From Burkholderiales bacterium (lineage in GTDB: Bacteria; Pseudomonadota; Gammaproteobacteria; Burkholderiales; Burkholderiaceae_C), in assembly GCA_018969975.1 (NCBI GenBank), contig JAGWXI010000024.1, positions 1 to 32,468 on the forward strand: DNA of 32,468 nucleotides, in the 5' to 3' direction. The position numbers and the translations under genes are program-made. Numbering within the stretch: position 1 is the first letter of the stretch; the number at the start of each line of letters is the position of its first letter. The notes below the pieces were generated by a model. It saw only the letters and a program-made list of their open reading frames with translations, made no database searches and was not told where the DNA came from. Positions 8,403 to 17,120 of this stretch are shown in pieces.

Positions 8403-11400
8403 ACAGTACTCCCAGCAAACAAGCGGTCTAGCGTCTCGATCAATACCCGTGGCGGGCGCTGCCAATGTACGCCAGCACCAGGTTGTTGGATGCCACGCAT
8501 GAAAATGTAAATAGCGCCACCCATATGCTGGTCGTAGTCATAGTTGGGTAAGCGAACTTTCAGAAGGCGGTGAAGTGCCACGCTGTAGAGTACGTATTGC
8601 ACTTCATAGCGTTTATCCAAGACGGTTTCTTGCAAAGTTGCAGCCCCGTAATCCGAGAGTTTGTTGGATTTGTAATCAACCACCCAATAGCGATGGTCGT
8701 GTTGTAAAACCATATCTAACGAACCTGTGAGCATGCCTTGCATCCATCGGGGTTGCAGTGCTGGACGCGATTCACCAACAAAAAGATGTGCTTGAATGTG
8801 TTGGTCTACTAATTGGGCAGATACATGGTGGGCTTCTAAATGGAACTCCATTTCCGACCAACTATGCGCTGGTGTCAGTTGGCTCAATACCAAAGCTTGC
8901 GTTTCAAATGCAAGACATAAGGTGTTCAAAGGTAGGGGGGTTTGAATAACAGTTAGAAGCCATGCATCGAGGGTATGTTGCTCTTTGTCACTGAGTTGTA
9001 ACCACTTGGCTTTACGTTCTAGTAACGCGGTCCAAGCTAGTTTTGACCAAGCGGGTGCGTTTGGATTGGCAATAGGCCATTGGTTTTGCGACAACCAGTC
9101 GAGTAGATCATGTATTAATGTGCCGTAGCGCGCACCAGCGGGGAAACTTTGCCATGCGTTACTAGTGCTTAAATCGTTAGAAGCGGGCGATCGCTCAGAG
9201 TCCGCATCGATGATGGCCGTAGCAAAGTCCTCATCACGCTTCGATTCAGCCACCAAACCCCGCGTGAGTGCGCTAAAACTGGCCGTCCACCACAGACTGG
9301 TGTGTTGGTGTTTGGGGGTCAGCGCCTCTTGCAGTGCTGATGGCGAAGTTGCAGGCGTGTAAAGCGTAGACTTTGGCTCCGGCAGTGTTTCTACGCAGAT
9401 ATGGCGACAAGTACCCCACACGGCTTTTAATTGCTGAGACAAATCTCCGCGGGTTTGTCGATGAAGCAATTTAGACAATGCGCTTTGTTTTAAAGTGCTT
9501 TTACCCGCATCACCGCTTATGTCTCTATAGGTCTCGGCAACGCCTAACCATAATCCGCGCTGAGCCCGAGTAAGTGCTACGTAGAGTAGTCGCATATCTT
9601 CATCAACCGACGAGGGTTCCAGCAAGTCATCTTCATTCTCTTCGTCGTCGCCATGCGCTGACTTGGATGTACTGTCGGTTTTGAAACTACCTGCAAATGG
9701 AACAAACACCAATGGAAATTCCAAGCCTTTGCTCTTGTGGTAGGTGATCACTTGCACGCATTGGGCGTCTGTCTCCAAGCGCATTTTTTGTGCGTCTGTC
9801 GAGTGCGTAGGCGCATTGATTTGCTCGCCCAAGAATCGCACGAGTGCATGCTCACCCTGGAGCGATTGGGCAGCATGCTGCAACAGTTCACCAAGATGCA
9901 ACACATTGCTAATGCGACGCTCACCATCATCTAGCGCCAATAACCTTTTAGCGACTTCCTGGCTGTGTAACCAATGGTGCAACATGGCCAAGATACCATG
10001 CTGCTGCCATAGGAGTCGCCATTGGTGAAAGTTGTCTAACTGCGTTTGCCATTGCGTTTCATCTTGCGTCAGTGTCACAACATCATCGAGTGAGAGCGCC
10101 CAAACGCTGCTTCCAATGGCGGCGCGCACCCACTCGGTTTGTCTGGGTGTGGCAACTGCGCGCAATAGTCGCCAGATGTCTATAGCTTGCGGAGTTGCAT
10201 ACACATTGGATCTATCGGATAAATACACACTGGGTATATGGCGAACACCCAATGCTTTTCGTAGCGCATCGGCTTGGCGTTGGCCCCTTACCAAAACAGC
10301 CATTTCGCCTGGCTTAGCAATACCTTGGTTGAGTAATGCGGCCATCTGGTCAGCAAAAGCATCGGACATGGTTTGCAAATGCGTATGCGCTTTGGTGTGA
10401 GAGCCATCACAGGGCAAATGCCAAACTGTCATAGCAGGTAGCGGTTTGCCTTGGACACACAGTAGCTCGTTGACATCCCCTTCTGCCGAAACTTGTACAT
10501 AATCTATTTGACCTTGCCTACTCGCAAAAGGCGCTTCAATCTGTGAGAACACATGGTTGATGGCATGCACCAAGCCTTGTGTGGATCGACGGTTACCACT
10601 TAATGTGTGTAGCGTTTGGGGGTTGATGGAAAGAGCATCTTCGCGGGCGGTGAGGTAGGTGCTTAAGTCTGCGCCACGAAAACTGTAAATGGCTTGCTTG
10701 GGGTCGCCAATCATGACCAATACATGGCTGGCCGTGCAAGCTTTATGTGCGTAAATGCGGTGGAGGGTTCCGTATTGCCAAGGATCGGTGTCTTGAAATT
10801 CATCAATCAAGGCAACAGGGTACTGCTGGCGAATTACTTCGCCTAGCGCAGAGTCCTCTGCCGTGACTGCCCAGTAAAGGTTTTGTAATAGATCAGAAAA
10901 ATCAAAGGTAGCCCGCTGCGCTTTCGCTGCTTGGTATTTCTCACCAACGGTGTAAGCGGCATGCTGGACTAATTGGTCATGCGTGTTTGGGGCGTTGTTG
11001 CAATGCGTGACGTATTCCTCAACGGCAGAAAAGAAAGAATAATCATTTGCCTGCGACCAGTTTTTTCCAACCAACACACTCGTGCAAAAGCGTGCAATAA
11101 CTTCGGGCTTTATCGGAGCTAGACCCTCTATCCAGTTTTTGAGTGCTTGCAGCCATTTGGCAAAGTAATCTGCGCGAACACCTTTGAGCTTTTTCGTGAG
11201 GCCTACCTCTTGCAGTGTTGCGTAAAGCCCATCGTTCCATTGGGCGCGGCACGCGCTAGCCTTAGATTCGCATTCAGCTTCCCATGCCCTATGGACAGCC
11301 ATGATTTGCTTTGGCGTACGTGCAGGTGCAGGTTTGACTTGTGGTTGACGCTCTGACACTTGCCAAATAGTTTGAATGGTTTTGTGCAAAACATCTGGGG

Positions 11401-12001
11401 TATCCCCTATGAAAGATGCCATGCTTTGCAATTGACCAGCACTGAGCGGGTAAAACCACGCACGCCAATAGTCTTGTACCAAGGTGCGTTGTAAGTCTTC
11501 GGCGTTCTCTAAGTGGGTTTGCTCAAACAGGTTGCGACTGTAGAGCGCATATTGGCTCAGCATGCGGCGCGACCAACTGTGAATGGTGTAGATGGCAGCG
11601 TCGTCCATCCATTCGGCGGCGCAGTGGAGTTGTAATGCGCATCGTGGCCACGCATTTTCTGAAAAGCTATTGCGCAGATTGATTAAAAAAGGATCGGCTT
11701 TGAAGCCCAAAGGTAGTGCTTTATTTTGTGCACTCGCATCAAAGTAAACAGCGGCATGGCTGAGTCGTTCACGGATACGGTCGCGCAATTGGGCTGTAGC
11801 TGCATCGGTGAAGGTCATCACCAAAATTTGTGGAGGAAGAAGAGGTGTGTCGCGCTGATGCCCTAGCACTAAACGCAGATATAAAGCGGCGAGTGTCCAG
11901 GTCTTACCAGTGCCTGCGCTAGCTTCGATGACCTGTCGGCCATGCAAAGGCATGCGCAGGGCATCCAGTTTTTGGGCTTGAGTAGGTACAGCATGACTCA
12001 T
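8399..12001 (-). CDS. recB: Exodeoxyribonuclease V beta subunit, RecB helicase-nuclease
   Basis: RecB is the 3'-5' helicase and the only nuclease of the RecBCD complex. The 1200-residue length is close to the E. coli value of 1180. The N-terminal Walker A reads IEASAGTGKTWTLAALYLRL (residues 25-44). UvrD-like motifs follow: VALIDEFQDTDPWQYG, VMIGDPKQAIYSFRGADLS, ITYHKSKGLEFPLVFVPF and LLYVALTRAQRGLWLG. The C-terminal PD-(D/E)XK nuclease domain is intact: GTLIHDLLDW, then GSLDMVLQHDHRYWVVDYKS with the two Asp and the Lys of the active site, then the QYVLYSVALHRLLK helix. Its start overlaps the recC stop by ATGA and its stop overlaps the recD start by ATGA, so translation of the three subunits is probably coupled. 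No truncation or active-site loss is visible. Confidence 0.96.
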   Translation of the reverse strand: MSHAVPTQAQKLDALRMPLHGRQVIEASAGTGKTWTLAALYLRLVLGHQRDTPLLPPQILVMTFTDAATAQLRDRIRERLSHAAVYFDASAQNKALPLGFKADPFLINLRNSFSENAWPRCALQLHCAAEWMDDAAIYTIHSWSRRMLSQYALYSRNLFEQTHLENAEDLQRTLVQDYWRAWFYPLSAGQLQSMASFIGDTPDVLHKTIQTIWQVSERQPQVKPAPARTPKQIMAVHRAWEAECESKASACRAQWNDGLYATLQEVGLTKKLKGVRADYFAKWLQALKNWIEGLAPIKPEVIARFCTSVLVGKNWSQANDYSFFSAVEEYVTHCNNAPNTHDQLVQHAAYTVGEKYQAAKAQRATFDFSDLLQNLYWAVTAEDSALGEVIRQQYPVALIDEFQDTDPWQYGTLHRIYAHKACTASHVLVMIGDPKQAIYSFRGADLSTYLTAREDALSINPQTLHTLSGNRRSTQGLVHAINHVFSQIEAPFASRQGQIDYVQVSAEGDVNELLCVQGKPLPAMTVWHLPCDGSHTKAHTHLQTMSDAFADQMAALLNQGIAKPGEMAVLVRGQRQADALRKALGVRHIPSVYLSDRSNVYATPQAIDIWRLLRAVATPRQTEWVRAAIGSSVWALSLDDVVTLTQDETQWQTQLDNFHQWRLLWQQHGILAMLHHWLHSQEVAKRLLALDDGERRISNVLHLGELLQHAAQSLQGEHALVRFLGEQINAPTHSTDAQKMRLETDAQCVQVITYHKSKGLEFPLVFVPFAGSFKTDSTSKSAHGDDEENEDDLLEPSSVDEDMRLLYVALTRAQRGLWLGVAETYRDISGDAGKSTLKQSALSKLLHRQTRGDLSQQLKAVWGTCRHICVETLPEPKSTLYTPATSPSALQEALTPKHQHTSLWWTASFSALTRGLVAESKRDEDFATAIIDADSERSPASNDLSTSNAWQSFPAGARYGTLIHDLLDWLSQNQWPIANPNAPAWSKLAWTALLERKAKWLQLSDKEQHTLDAWLLTVIQTPLPLNTLCLAFETQALVLSQLTPAHSWSEMEFHLEAHHVSAQLVDQHIQAHLFVGESRPALQPRWMQGMLTGSLDMVLQHDHRYWVVDYKSNKLSDYGAATLQETVLDKRYEVQYVLYSVALHRLLKVRLPNYDYDQHMGGAIYIFMRGIQQPGAGVHWQRPPRVLIETLDRLFAGSTV

Positions 12002-15000
12002 TGTGTTGGTTCCTCATCCAAACGTGTGGCGTCTATGGCAACCAATTGGGCGTGTTGGACCATGGCGCCATACAAGCGCTGTGACCAAGTGGGTAGTTCC
12101 ATCTCTATGTCAGAGAAGTTTTTAAATACGCGTTGGAGTGACGTGCTTTCTAAAAATTCACCCATGCGCTGGTGTCCTCCCGCAAAAGCTTGCATGGCAG
12201 CATTGATGGCAGCGCGATGCAATTGGTCAGGGCTTTCGTTTTTGATCGGGTTGGTAGCGTTAAGGGTGACCAGATATTTACAGGCGGACTTACGCGCCAC
12301 AGGCAAAGCTTGTTGCCAAGCCTGTACATATAAAAGAACCAGCTCATGTAAGTACTGCGTTGCCTGCTTGGGCGCAATGGGATTGAACTGCGCCACGCCA
12401 TTGAGTCCTATTTGCACGCTGGTGGTAGGTGTGCCACTGGCACATGCAACGATATGGTGCAACCAGAGCGAAGTCAGAATTTCAGCGCGGGCTTGCTTGT
12501 TACTTTCTTTGCCTTCTAAAACAGAACCAGCACGCATTTCAATTTGTAGCCATGCACTTGCATTTGAATTGGCGCGCCATAGATGTTGGCCTTGGCCATT
12601 TGCCCACTCTGCATGCAGCGTATAGGGTTCAAATGTCCAATCTTTGCCCTGCACTGCGAGCACAGTCGGCCAATCTTTGGTTATTTCAGTTAATCGCGAA
12701 AGAAGTTCTTCTCGTTGCTCGAGCAGGACTTGTTCTTGCGCTTGACCAAAACCCGCAATAGCCAGTTCACCGCTCAGGCGTAACCGCGCAAGGGCGAGCT
12801 GAGGGTCATCCGTTTTTGTAATAGTTTGCGTCAACAGATATTTTTCAAGTTGGTTGAGAGCAAACGGTTCCTCTTGTGCGCTGGCTTGATCGGGGACTTC
12901 GAGTTGCAACCCTAACCTGTCTCGGATAAAGACGTCGGCAGGTTGTTTGAGAAGACGTTCTAACTGTTGGAGTGTGAGTGTGTGTGCAAGCGTATGTCTT
13001 TGGCTACGCAAGTTGGCATTGTGAGACGGGGCCTTGCTTTGGGGCAATACTGCGTTTTGCCAATCTTTGGCGTAGGTGGTGAATCCGCTGCTTTGTGTGA
13101 AGTATTTCGGTGAGAAAGCTTGCAGGGGTTGCAGTTGGTCTTGTTTGTCGAACGCCAGTGCATCACCGCGCTTCCAAACAGCGTTCAGATAATCGATGAG
13201 TTGGGCCACCACAACAGAAGGAGGCCTTACCTCATGGTCGGTTGTGCGCCGTCCTTGCCAGCTGATGTAGAGCTTTTGTCGCGCAGAGAGCAGAGCTTCT
13301 AAAAAAAGATAGCGATCGTCTTCACGACGCGATCTGTCACCCGCGCGCCAGAGTGATTGCGTTGCACCGGGTTGTGCGGCCTCAGCCATTAAGTCGAAGT
13401 CGCGTGGGGTTTGGCTGCGCGGGTAGTCGCCATCATTCATACCCAGTAAGCACACTATCTTGAAGGGAATAGAACGCATTGGCATAAGGGTTGCAAAATG
13501 CACACCCGCACCAAAAAAGCGCCGCTGCATTGCAGGTTGTTGCAACTGCGCCATCCAATATTCACGCACCACAACCAAGGGAAGCGGAGTTTCTAGTTTT
13601 GCCAATTGACATTCCACAAGCCAGTTCTCGAGTGGCGCCATGACACGCTCTATCAATCGTTCGTCGTTATCTGAACTGGATTGAAAAAACATATCTACCA
13701 ATTGACGGAGTGCATGCACCCATGCAACGGGCGTATGTTCTTGACGCAACAGAACCAGCGAACGTTGGATATGGCGTAACCATTGCATCAGCCCTTGCAT
13801 GGTGTGTGCATCCAACCCGCCCACACCCGCTTGCGGCAGAGTGTCCTGCCACGGCTGCGCCATATCGCCCTCTCCACCTGTTGCATAGCCTAGAAGCAAG
13901 CGTTCCAAGCCAAACAACCAACTGTTTTGCTTGGCCCCAACAAGTTCAGGAGCAATACCCCAAGTTTCTCGGTGTTGGGTATCTAAGCCCCAACGAACGC
14001 CAGCACTCTCCAACCATGTATCGATTTGTGCGACGTCTGCCGTATCCAGACCAAAACGCGCGCGCACGGCATCTACTTCAAACAAGCTCTGCCACTCCAC
14101 GCGGGTGATGCGCAATTGGGGCAACTGCAGCAACATGTCTAGCGCTTGCAACAGTGGTTCGGTGCGAGGTGTGGTGTCTGCCACGCTGTAGGGGAGATGG
14201 CGAGGATCTTGGTTGGCGAAGCGACCAAATACAGCATGGATATGCGGAGCAAAATTCTCCATATCCGGAACCATGACCATGATGTCTGACGGTTTGAGTA
14301 TTTTTTCACCGTCCAACTCTGCCGCTTCATCTAACCATGCCAAGATGCGGTCGTGTAGGACTTCTACTTCGCGTTGGGCTGAATGCGTTTGCACCATGAC
14401 AATACTTGTGTCTTGCAGGTGCACTTGCAGAGGTTCTAGAGGAATGGCTTCAAGGTTGAGCAATGCAGACTGCAAGTGTTCTAGTTGGCTAGGTATGCGT
14501 TGCGCACTTTTTGCTGTGTCAACTGGATCTACAAAAACATCTACGCGTGTGAATTGCGCAGCGTACTTCTCCACATCATCAAAAGTATCTAGCAGATGTA
14601 AGTAGTCACGCCCATGTTTTCCCCATGCTGCAAGCAAGGGGTTGGTATCGGTATGCAAGGTGTATTGGTCTGCTTCGCTCAATTGGCCTGTAGCGCGTGG
14701 CACAGGCAATCCGTCTTTGTGCGCTTGTCGTTGGCGTGTGAGTTTGGCTAGCGGCACTTTACTCTCAACGATATGGCCCCAGAAATACTGGCACGGGTTT
14801 TGTACCAGCATCAAGACTTGGCAAATTCGTCCCAATGCATAGAAAGCTTCTACGGTTTGCATGGGCAGGGATGTCACGCCAAAGACCATCAAACGTTGCG
14901 GTACGCCTGCTGGGAGTTGGCTAGGTTCTAACGCGTGGAGGGTTTGTAAAAATGCTTCATGTACTTCTGAACGTGAGCGATAAGCGCCATTAGTCAGAGC

Positions 15001-15609
15001 GCTATCGTGCGAAAGGTCCTCCAACAAATCCCGCCATAGCTCTGGTTGCCAGTTTTGATGGTCAGGCAGTGGTACAGCAGAAGATAAGTCCGTGAGTCCA
15101 CCGCTACTTGTACGCAACTGGTTTTTTCCATTAGCCCAGTCTTCAAGCCAATCAGAGCGGTAGTTTTGGTAGCCGTCTAATACGTCAGCGAGTTGCGTTG
15201 CCAATTGGTAAGCTCGTCGATCATTAGTAGCCTGGTCGCCTAAATATTTTTGTAGTGATGCGAATTGCGGCTGAACTAGCAATTCAGGCAAACGACGCAT
15301 GATCCGCCAGACCAAAGGTGATTTGTCCAGTGGCATTTGTGCTGGCACTCTATGGGCCCCTAGCACTGCACGATAGATTTGCCACAGCTTGCGTGAGGGC
15401 AGTTCTACTTGGGTGGCAGCGCAAATACCGAGGTCTTTGGCCAGTGCCATTTCTAACCAGTGCTTCATGCCGTTACTTTGTACTAGCAACACTTCGGGTG
15501 CAAGAACAGGCAAGGGGTTGTTGCGAATGAACTCCACCGCTAAATCGCGCAAGCCCTCAAGCTGGTTGCTATGCAGCACCATAAAACCATTAGCGGGGAG
15601 ATGGGACAT
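11998..15609 (-). CDS. recC: Exodeoxyribonuclease V gamma subunit, RecC
   Basis: RecC is the scaffold subunit that channels the DNA strands and recognises Chi-type sequences. The protein has 1203 residues against about 1120 in E. coli. Recognisable stretches are the start FMVLHSNQLEGLRDLAVEFI, VQSNGMKHWLEMALA near residue 45, VFGVTSLPMQTVEAF, VMVPDMENFAPHIHAVFG, LMPMRSIPFKIVCLLGMNDGDYPR and the SWQGRRTTDHEVRPPSVVV segment. There is no functional Walker A, as expected for the inactive helicase fold. The start is uncertain: the ATG at 15609 has no good ribosome binding site, and an in-frame ATG at 15582 gives MVLHSNQL, closer to the usual RecC start. It is the first gene of the train recC-recB-recD-zorA-zorB-zorC. 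Which sequence acts as Chi in this organism cannot be told here. Confidence 0.94.
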   Translation of the reverse strand: MSHLPANGFMVLHSNQLEGLRDLAVEFIRNNPLPVLAPEVLLVQSNGMKHWLEMALAKDLGICAATQVELPSRKLWQIYRAVLGAHRVPAQMPLDKSPLVWRIMRRLPELLVQPQFASLQKYLGDQATNDRRAYQLATQLADVLDGYQNYRSDWLEDWANGKNQLRTSSGGLTDLSSAVPLPDHQNWQPELWRDLLEDLSHDSALTNGAYRSRSEVHEAFLQTLHALEPSQLPAGVPQRLMVFGVTSLPMQTVEAFYALGRICQVLMLVQNPCQYFWGHIVESKVPLAKLTRQRQAHKDGLPVPRATGQLSEADQYTLHTDTNPLLAAWGKHGRDYLHLLDTFDDVEKYAAQFTRVDVFVDPVDTAKSAQRIPSQLEHLQSALLNLEAIPLEPLQVHLQDTSIVMVQTHSAQREVEVLHDRILAWLDEAAELDGEKILKPSDIMVMVPDMENFAPHIHAVFGRFANQDPRHLPYSVADTTPRTEPLLQALDMLLQLPQLRITRVEWQSLFEVDAVRARFGLDTADVAQIDTWLESAGVRWGLDTQHRETWGIAPELVGAKQNSWLFGLERLLLGYATGGEGDMAQPWQDTLPQAGVGGLDAHTMQGLMQWLRHIQRSLVLLRQEHTPVAWVHALRQLVDMFFQSSSDNDERLIERVMAPLENWLVECQLAKLETPLPLVVVREYWMAQLQQPAMQRRFFGAGVHFATLMPMRSIPFKIVCLLGMNDGDYPRSQTPRDFDLMAEAAQPGATQSLWRAGDRSRREDDRYLFLEALLSARQKLYISWQGRRTTDHEVRPPSVVVAQLIDYLNAVWKRGDALAFDKQDQLQPLQAFSPKYFTQSSGFTTYAKDWQNAVLPQSKAPSHNANLRSQRHTLAHTLTLQQLERLLKQPADVFIRDRLGLQLEVPDQASAQEEPFALNQLEKYLLTQTITKTDDPQLALARLRLSGELAIAGFGQAQEQVLLEQREELLSRLTEITKDWPTVLAVQGKDWTFEPYTLHAEWANGQGQHLWRANSNASAWLQIEMRAGSVLEGKESNKQARAEILTSLWLHHIVACASGTPTTSVQIGLNGVAQFNPIAPKQATQYLHELVLLYVQAWQQALPVARKSACKYLVTLNATNPIKNESPDQLHRAAINAAMQAFAGGHQRMGEFLESTSLQRVFKNFSDIEMELPTWSQRLYGAMVQHAQLVAIDATRLDEEPTQ

Positions 15610-15907
15610 TAAAAGTGCATTAAAAAATTTACAGACGGAGCTAGAACACTCTTGATTAGAAAAGTGACAGCAAGAAGCATACTGTTTGACTAGGCTCGCC
15701 CAGTGAGCTTGTTATGGAAGATTTGATGGAACACCATGCGGCAGGGAAAAAGATAAATTCGCCAAAAATATCAAAACCTACAAAAAAGTATCCAAATATT
15801 ATTTAAAAAATTAAAATTAATAATAAAGTATTCAATATAATTTTCAGTGGTGGAGTTTCTTCGCCACATGTCATTCAACTCAAACACTTTTTCAAAGGAA
15901 AACCACC
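15610..15907. promoter_or_regulatory. AT-rich divergent gap between recC and the orphan gene
   Basis: This 298-base stretch separates recC (minus) from the orphan gene (plus). The half next to the orphan gene (about 15770-15841) is strikingly AT-rich. On the plus strand a TATAAT lies at 15836-15841 without a good -35. A second candidate, TTGACT-18-TGTTAT, lies at 15686-15715. I see no convincing sigma-70 promoter for recC, although one must lie here if the rec-zor train starts at recC. No tRNA, small RNA gene or repeat array is visible. Confidence 0.4.
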
Positions 15908-16384
15908 ATGGCAATAAATTTCAATTTCCCTTTCAATGCACATCGCCCTCTTCAAAATCCATTTGAAAGAGCTTTGCAATCAAAAACAACCAATGAATCA
16001 GAATTTGCAGGAAATGTTATGCAAGGAATAGCGGGCTTTTCTCTACTAGGCCATGCTTTTATGGATCGCCAAGTAATCTTTCAGCAAATGTCACAAGCCT
16101 TTAGTAACTTTGGAGATTCAATTAGGCGTTTAGGCGAAAACTTTCCTAGGCAACCATCTCCAGAGCCGAACATATTGGGTCGCCCGCAAATTGAAATAGT
16201 TCCCCAAGAGGCGCCGTTATTCGGGCAAGAAATCGCAGCCGATTTACTTGTCAACGAGATTCGAGCCGTTGAAGTAATGGAATTAGCAGCAGGAGCTCCT
16301 TATTTAGCGCCATATGCAGCGCCTTATGTGGCGGGAGCATTAGGAGCATATTTACTAACGAACTCCATGGGTAACTTGTTTTGA
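15908..16384 (+). CDS. Orphan 158-residue protein, AT-rich, unknown
   Basis: I do not recognise this protein. It starts with a Phe/Asn/Pro-rich segment (NFNFPFNAHRPLQNPFE). A Gly/Phe-rich helical stretch (GIAGFSLLGHAFMDRQVIFQ) and a Pro-rich linker (RQPSPEPNILGRPQIEIVPQ) follow. It ends with a hydrophobic Ala/Pro/Tyr-rich tail (PYLAPYAAPYVAGALGAYLL) that could insert in a membrane. A good ribosome binding site (aaagga) precedes the ATG, and a symmetric terminator follows. Codon use is clearly more AT-rich than in the neighbouring recC and channel genes, and the upstream leader is very AT-rich. Both suggest recent acquisition. There is no classical signal peptide. It is transcribed away from recC and is not part of any operon here. 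Confidence 0.6.
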   Translation: MAINFNFPFNAHRPLQNPFERALQSKTTNESEFAGNVMQGIAGFSLLGHAFMDRQVIFQQMSQAFSNFGDSIRRLGENFPRQPSPEPNILGRPQIEIVPQEAPLFGQEIAADLLVNEIRAVEVMELAAGAPYLAPYAAPYVAGALGAYLLTNSMGNLF

Positions 16385-16432
16385 AACAAGGTCACGCAGG
16401 ATCAGTATTTTCTAAGCTTTCTATCTAAATAA

Positions 16433-16455
16433 GGTGGAGCAACTACAGCTCCACC
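16433..16455. terminator. Bidirectional terminator between convergent genes
   Basis: A perfect 8-bp stem, ggtggagc/gctccacc with a 7-base loop, is flanked by aatttt on the plus side and by ttattta on the minus side. It lies between the ends of the orphan gene and the flavin-reductase-like gene and can serve both. Confidence 0.7.
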
Positions 16456-16483
16456 AATTTTGAAAATACACAAAGAAAATTGC

Positions 16484-17104
16484 TTAGAGCGAAATCTTGG
16501 GCCGCGACATCCGAAACAACTGCTCGGGACCAATACTGAAATAATCAGCGGGCCCACCACCGCGCATGATGTGTTGCGCATTCGCCGTGTCGTACACACC
16601 ATCTTTCAGCAGATGTTCATCTAGGTGAACGCCAACTACCTCACCAAGCACGAGCCAAGCCTCCACTTTTTGGTGATCGTGGCGTTCGAGTTGCACAATT
16701 TGTGTACAACGACACTCAAATGCTACAGGGCTCTCTAGAACACGCGGAACGCGCACGATGTTGCAAGCTTGGGGTGTGAGGTTTGCTAATTCAAATTCAT
16801 TGATATCTGGCGCAACTGCCGCACAGGTTTGGTTCATGGCGTCAGCCAAAGGGCGTGTCACCAAGTTCCAGACAAACTCACCCGTCTCTTGGACATTGCG
16901 TAGCGAGTCTTTGGCACCGACGCTTGAGAAACCAACAATTGGCGGTACGTAATTGAAAGCATTGAAAAAACTGTAGGGAGCTAAATTCAAAATTCCGCTA
17001 GCACTTACGGTAGAAATCCAGCCGATGGGGCGCGGGCCAACGATGGCATTAAAAGGATCGTGTGGCAATCCATGGCCAAGACGTGGCTCGTAAAAAATAG
17101 TCAT
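16484..17104 (-). CDS. Flavin reductase-like (FMN-binding split-barrel) protein
   Basis: The 206-residue protein matches the flavoprotein oxygenase / DIM6-NTAB type of the flavin reductase-like family. Characteristic stretches are AIVGPRPIGWISTVSASGIL (residues about 21-40), NLAPYSFFNAFNYVPPIVGF, and the DSLRNVQETGEFVWNLVT segment where the flavin phosphate and isoalloxazine are usually held. Such proteins bind FMN and use NAD(P)H to reduce free flavin or act on small substrates; the substrate here is unknown. It starts 16 bases after the 311-residue channel gene, on the same strand, and ends at the bidirectional terminator. It is therefore probably the last gene of the unit containing the two short channels. 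No functional link to ion channels is established. Confidence 0.85.
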   Translation of the reverse strand: MTIFYEPRLGHGLPHDPFNAIVGPRPIGWISTVSASGILNLAPYSFFNAFNYVPPIVGFSSVGAKDSLRNVQETGEFVWNLVTRPLADAMNQTCAAVAPDINEFELANLTPQACNIVRVPRVLESPVAFECRCTQIVQLERHDHQKVEAWLVLGEVVGVHLDEHLLKDGVYDTANAQHIMRGGGPADYFSIGPEQLFRMSRPKISL

Positions 17105-17120
17105 AAGTACACGCTAGCGG

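Noticed and set aside
8403-8465. Upstream extension of recD by 21 codons
   Set aside because: The extension does not resemble RecD. The start at 8402 has gggag and an ATGA overlap with recB.
11942-12625. Plus-strand open frame of 227 codons
   Set aside because: It lies opposite the recC end and recB start; the translation is Cys/Ser/Trp-rich without family features.
13710-14108. Plus-strand open frame of 132 codons inside recC
   Set aside because: Antisense to conserved RecC sequence and without any domain or ribosome binding site.
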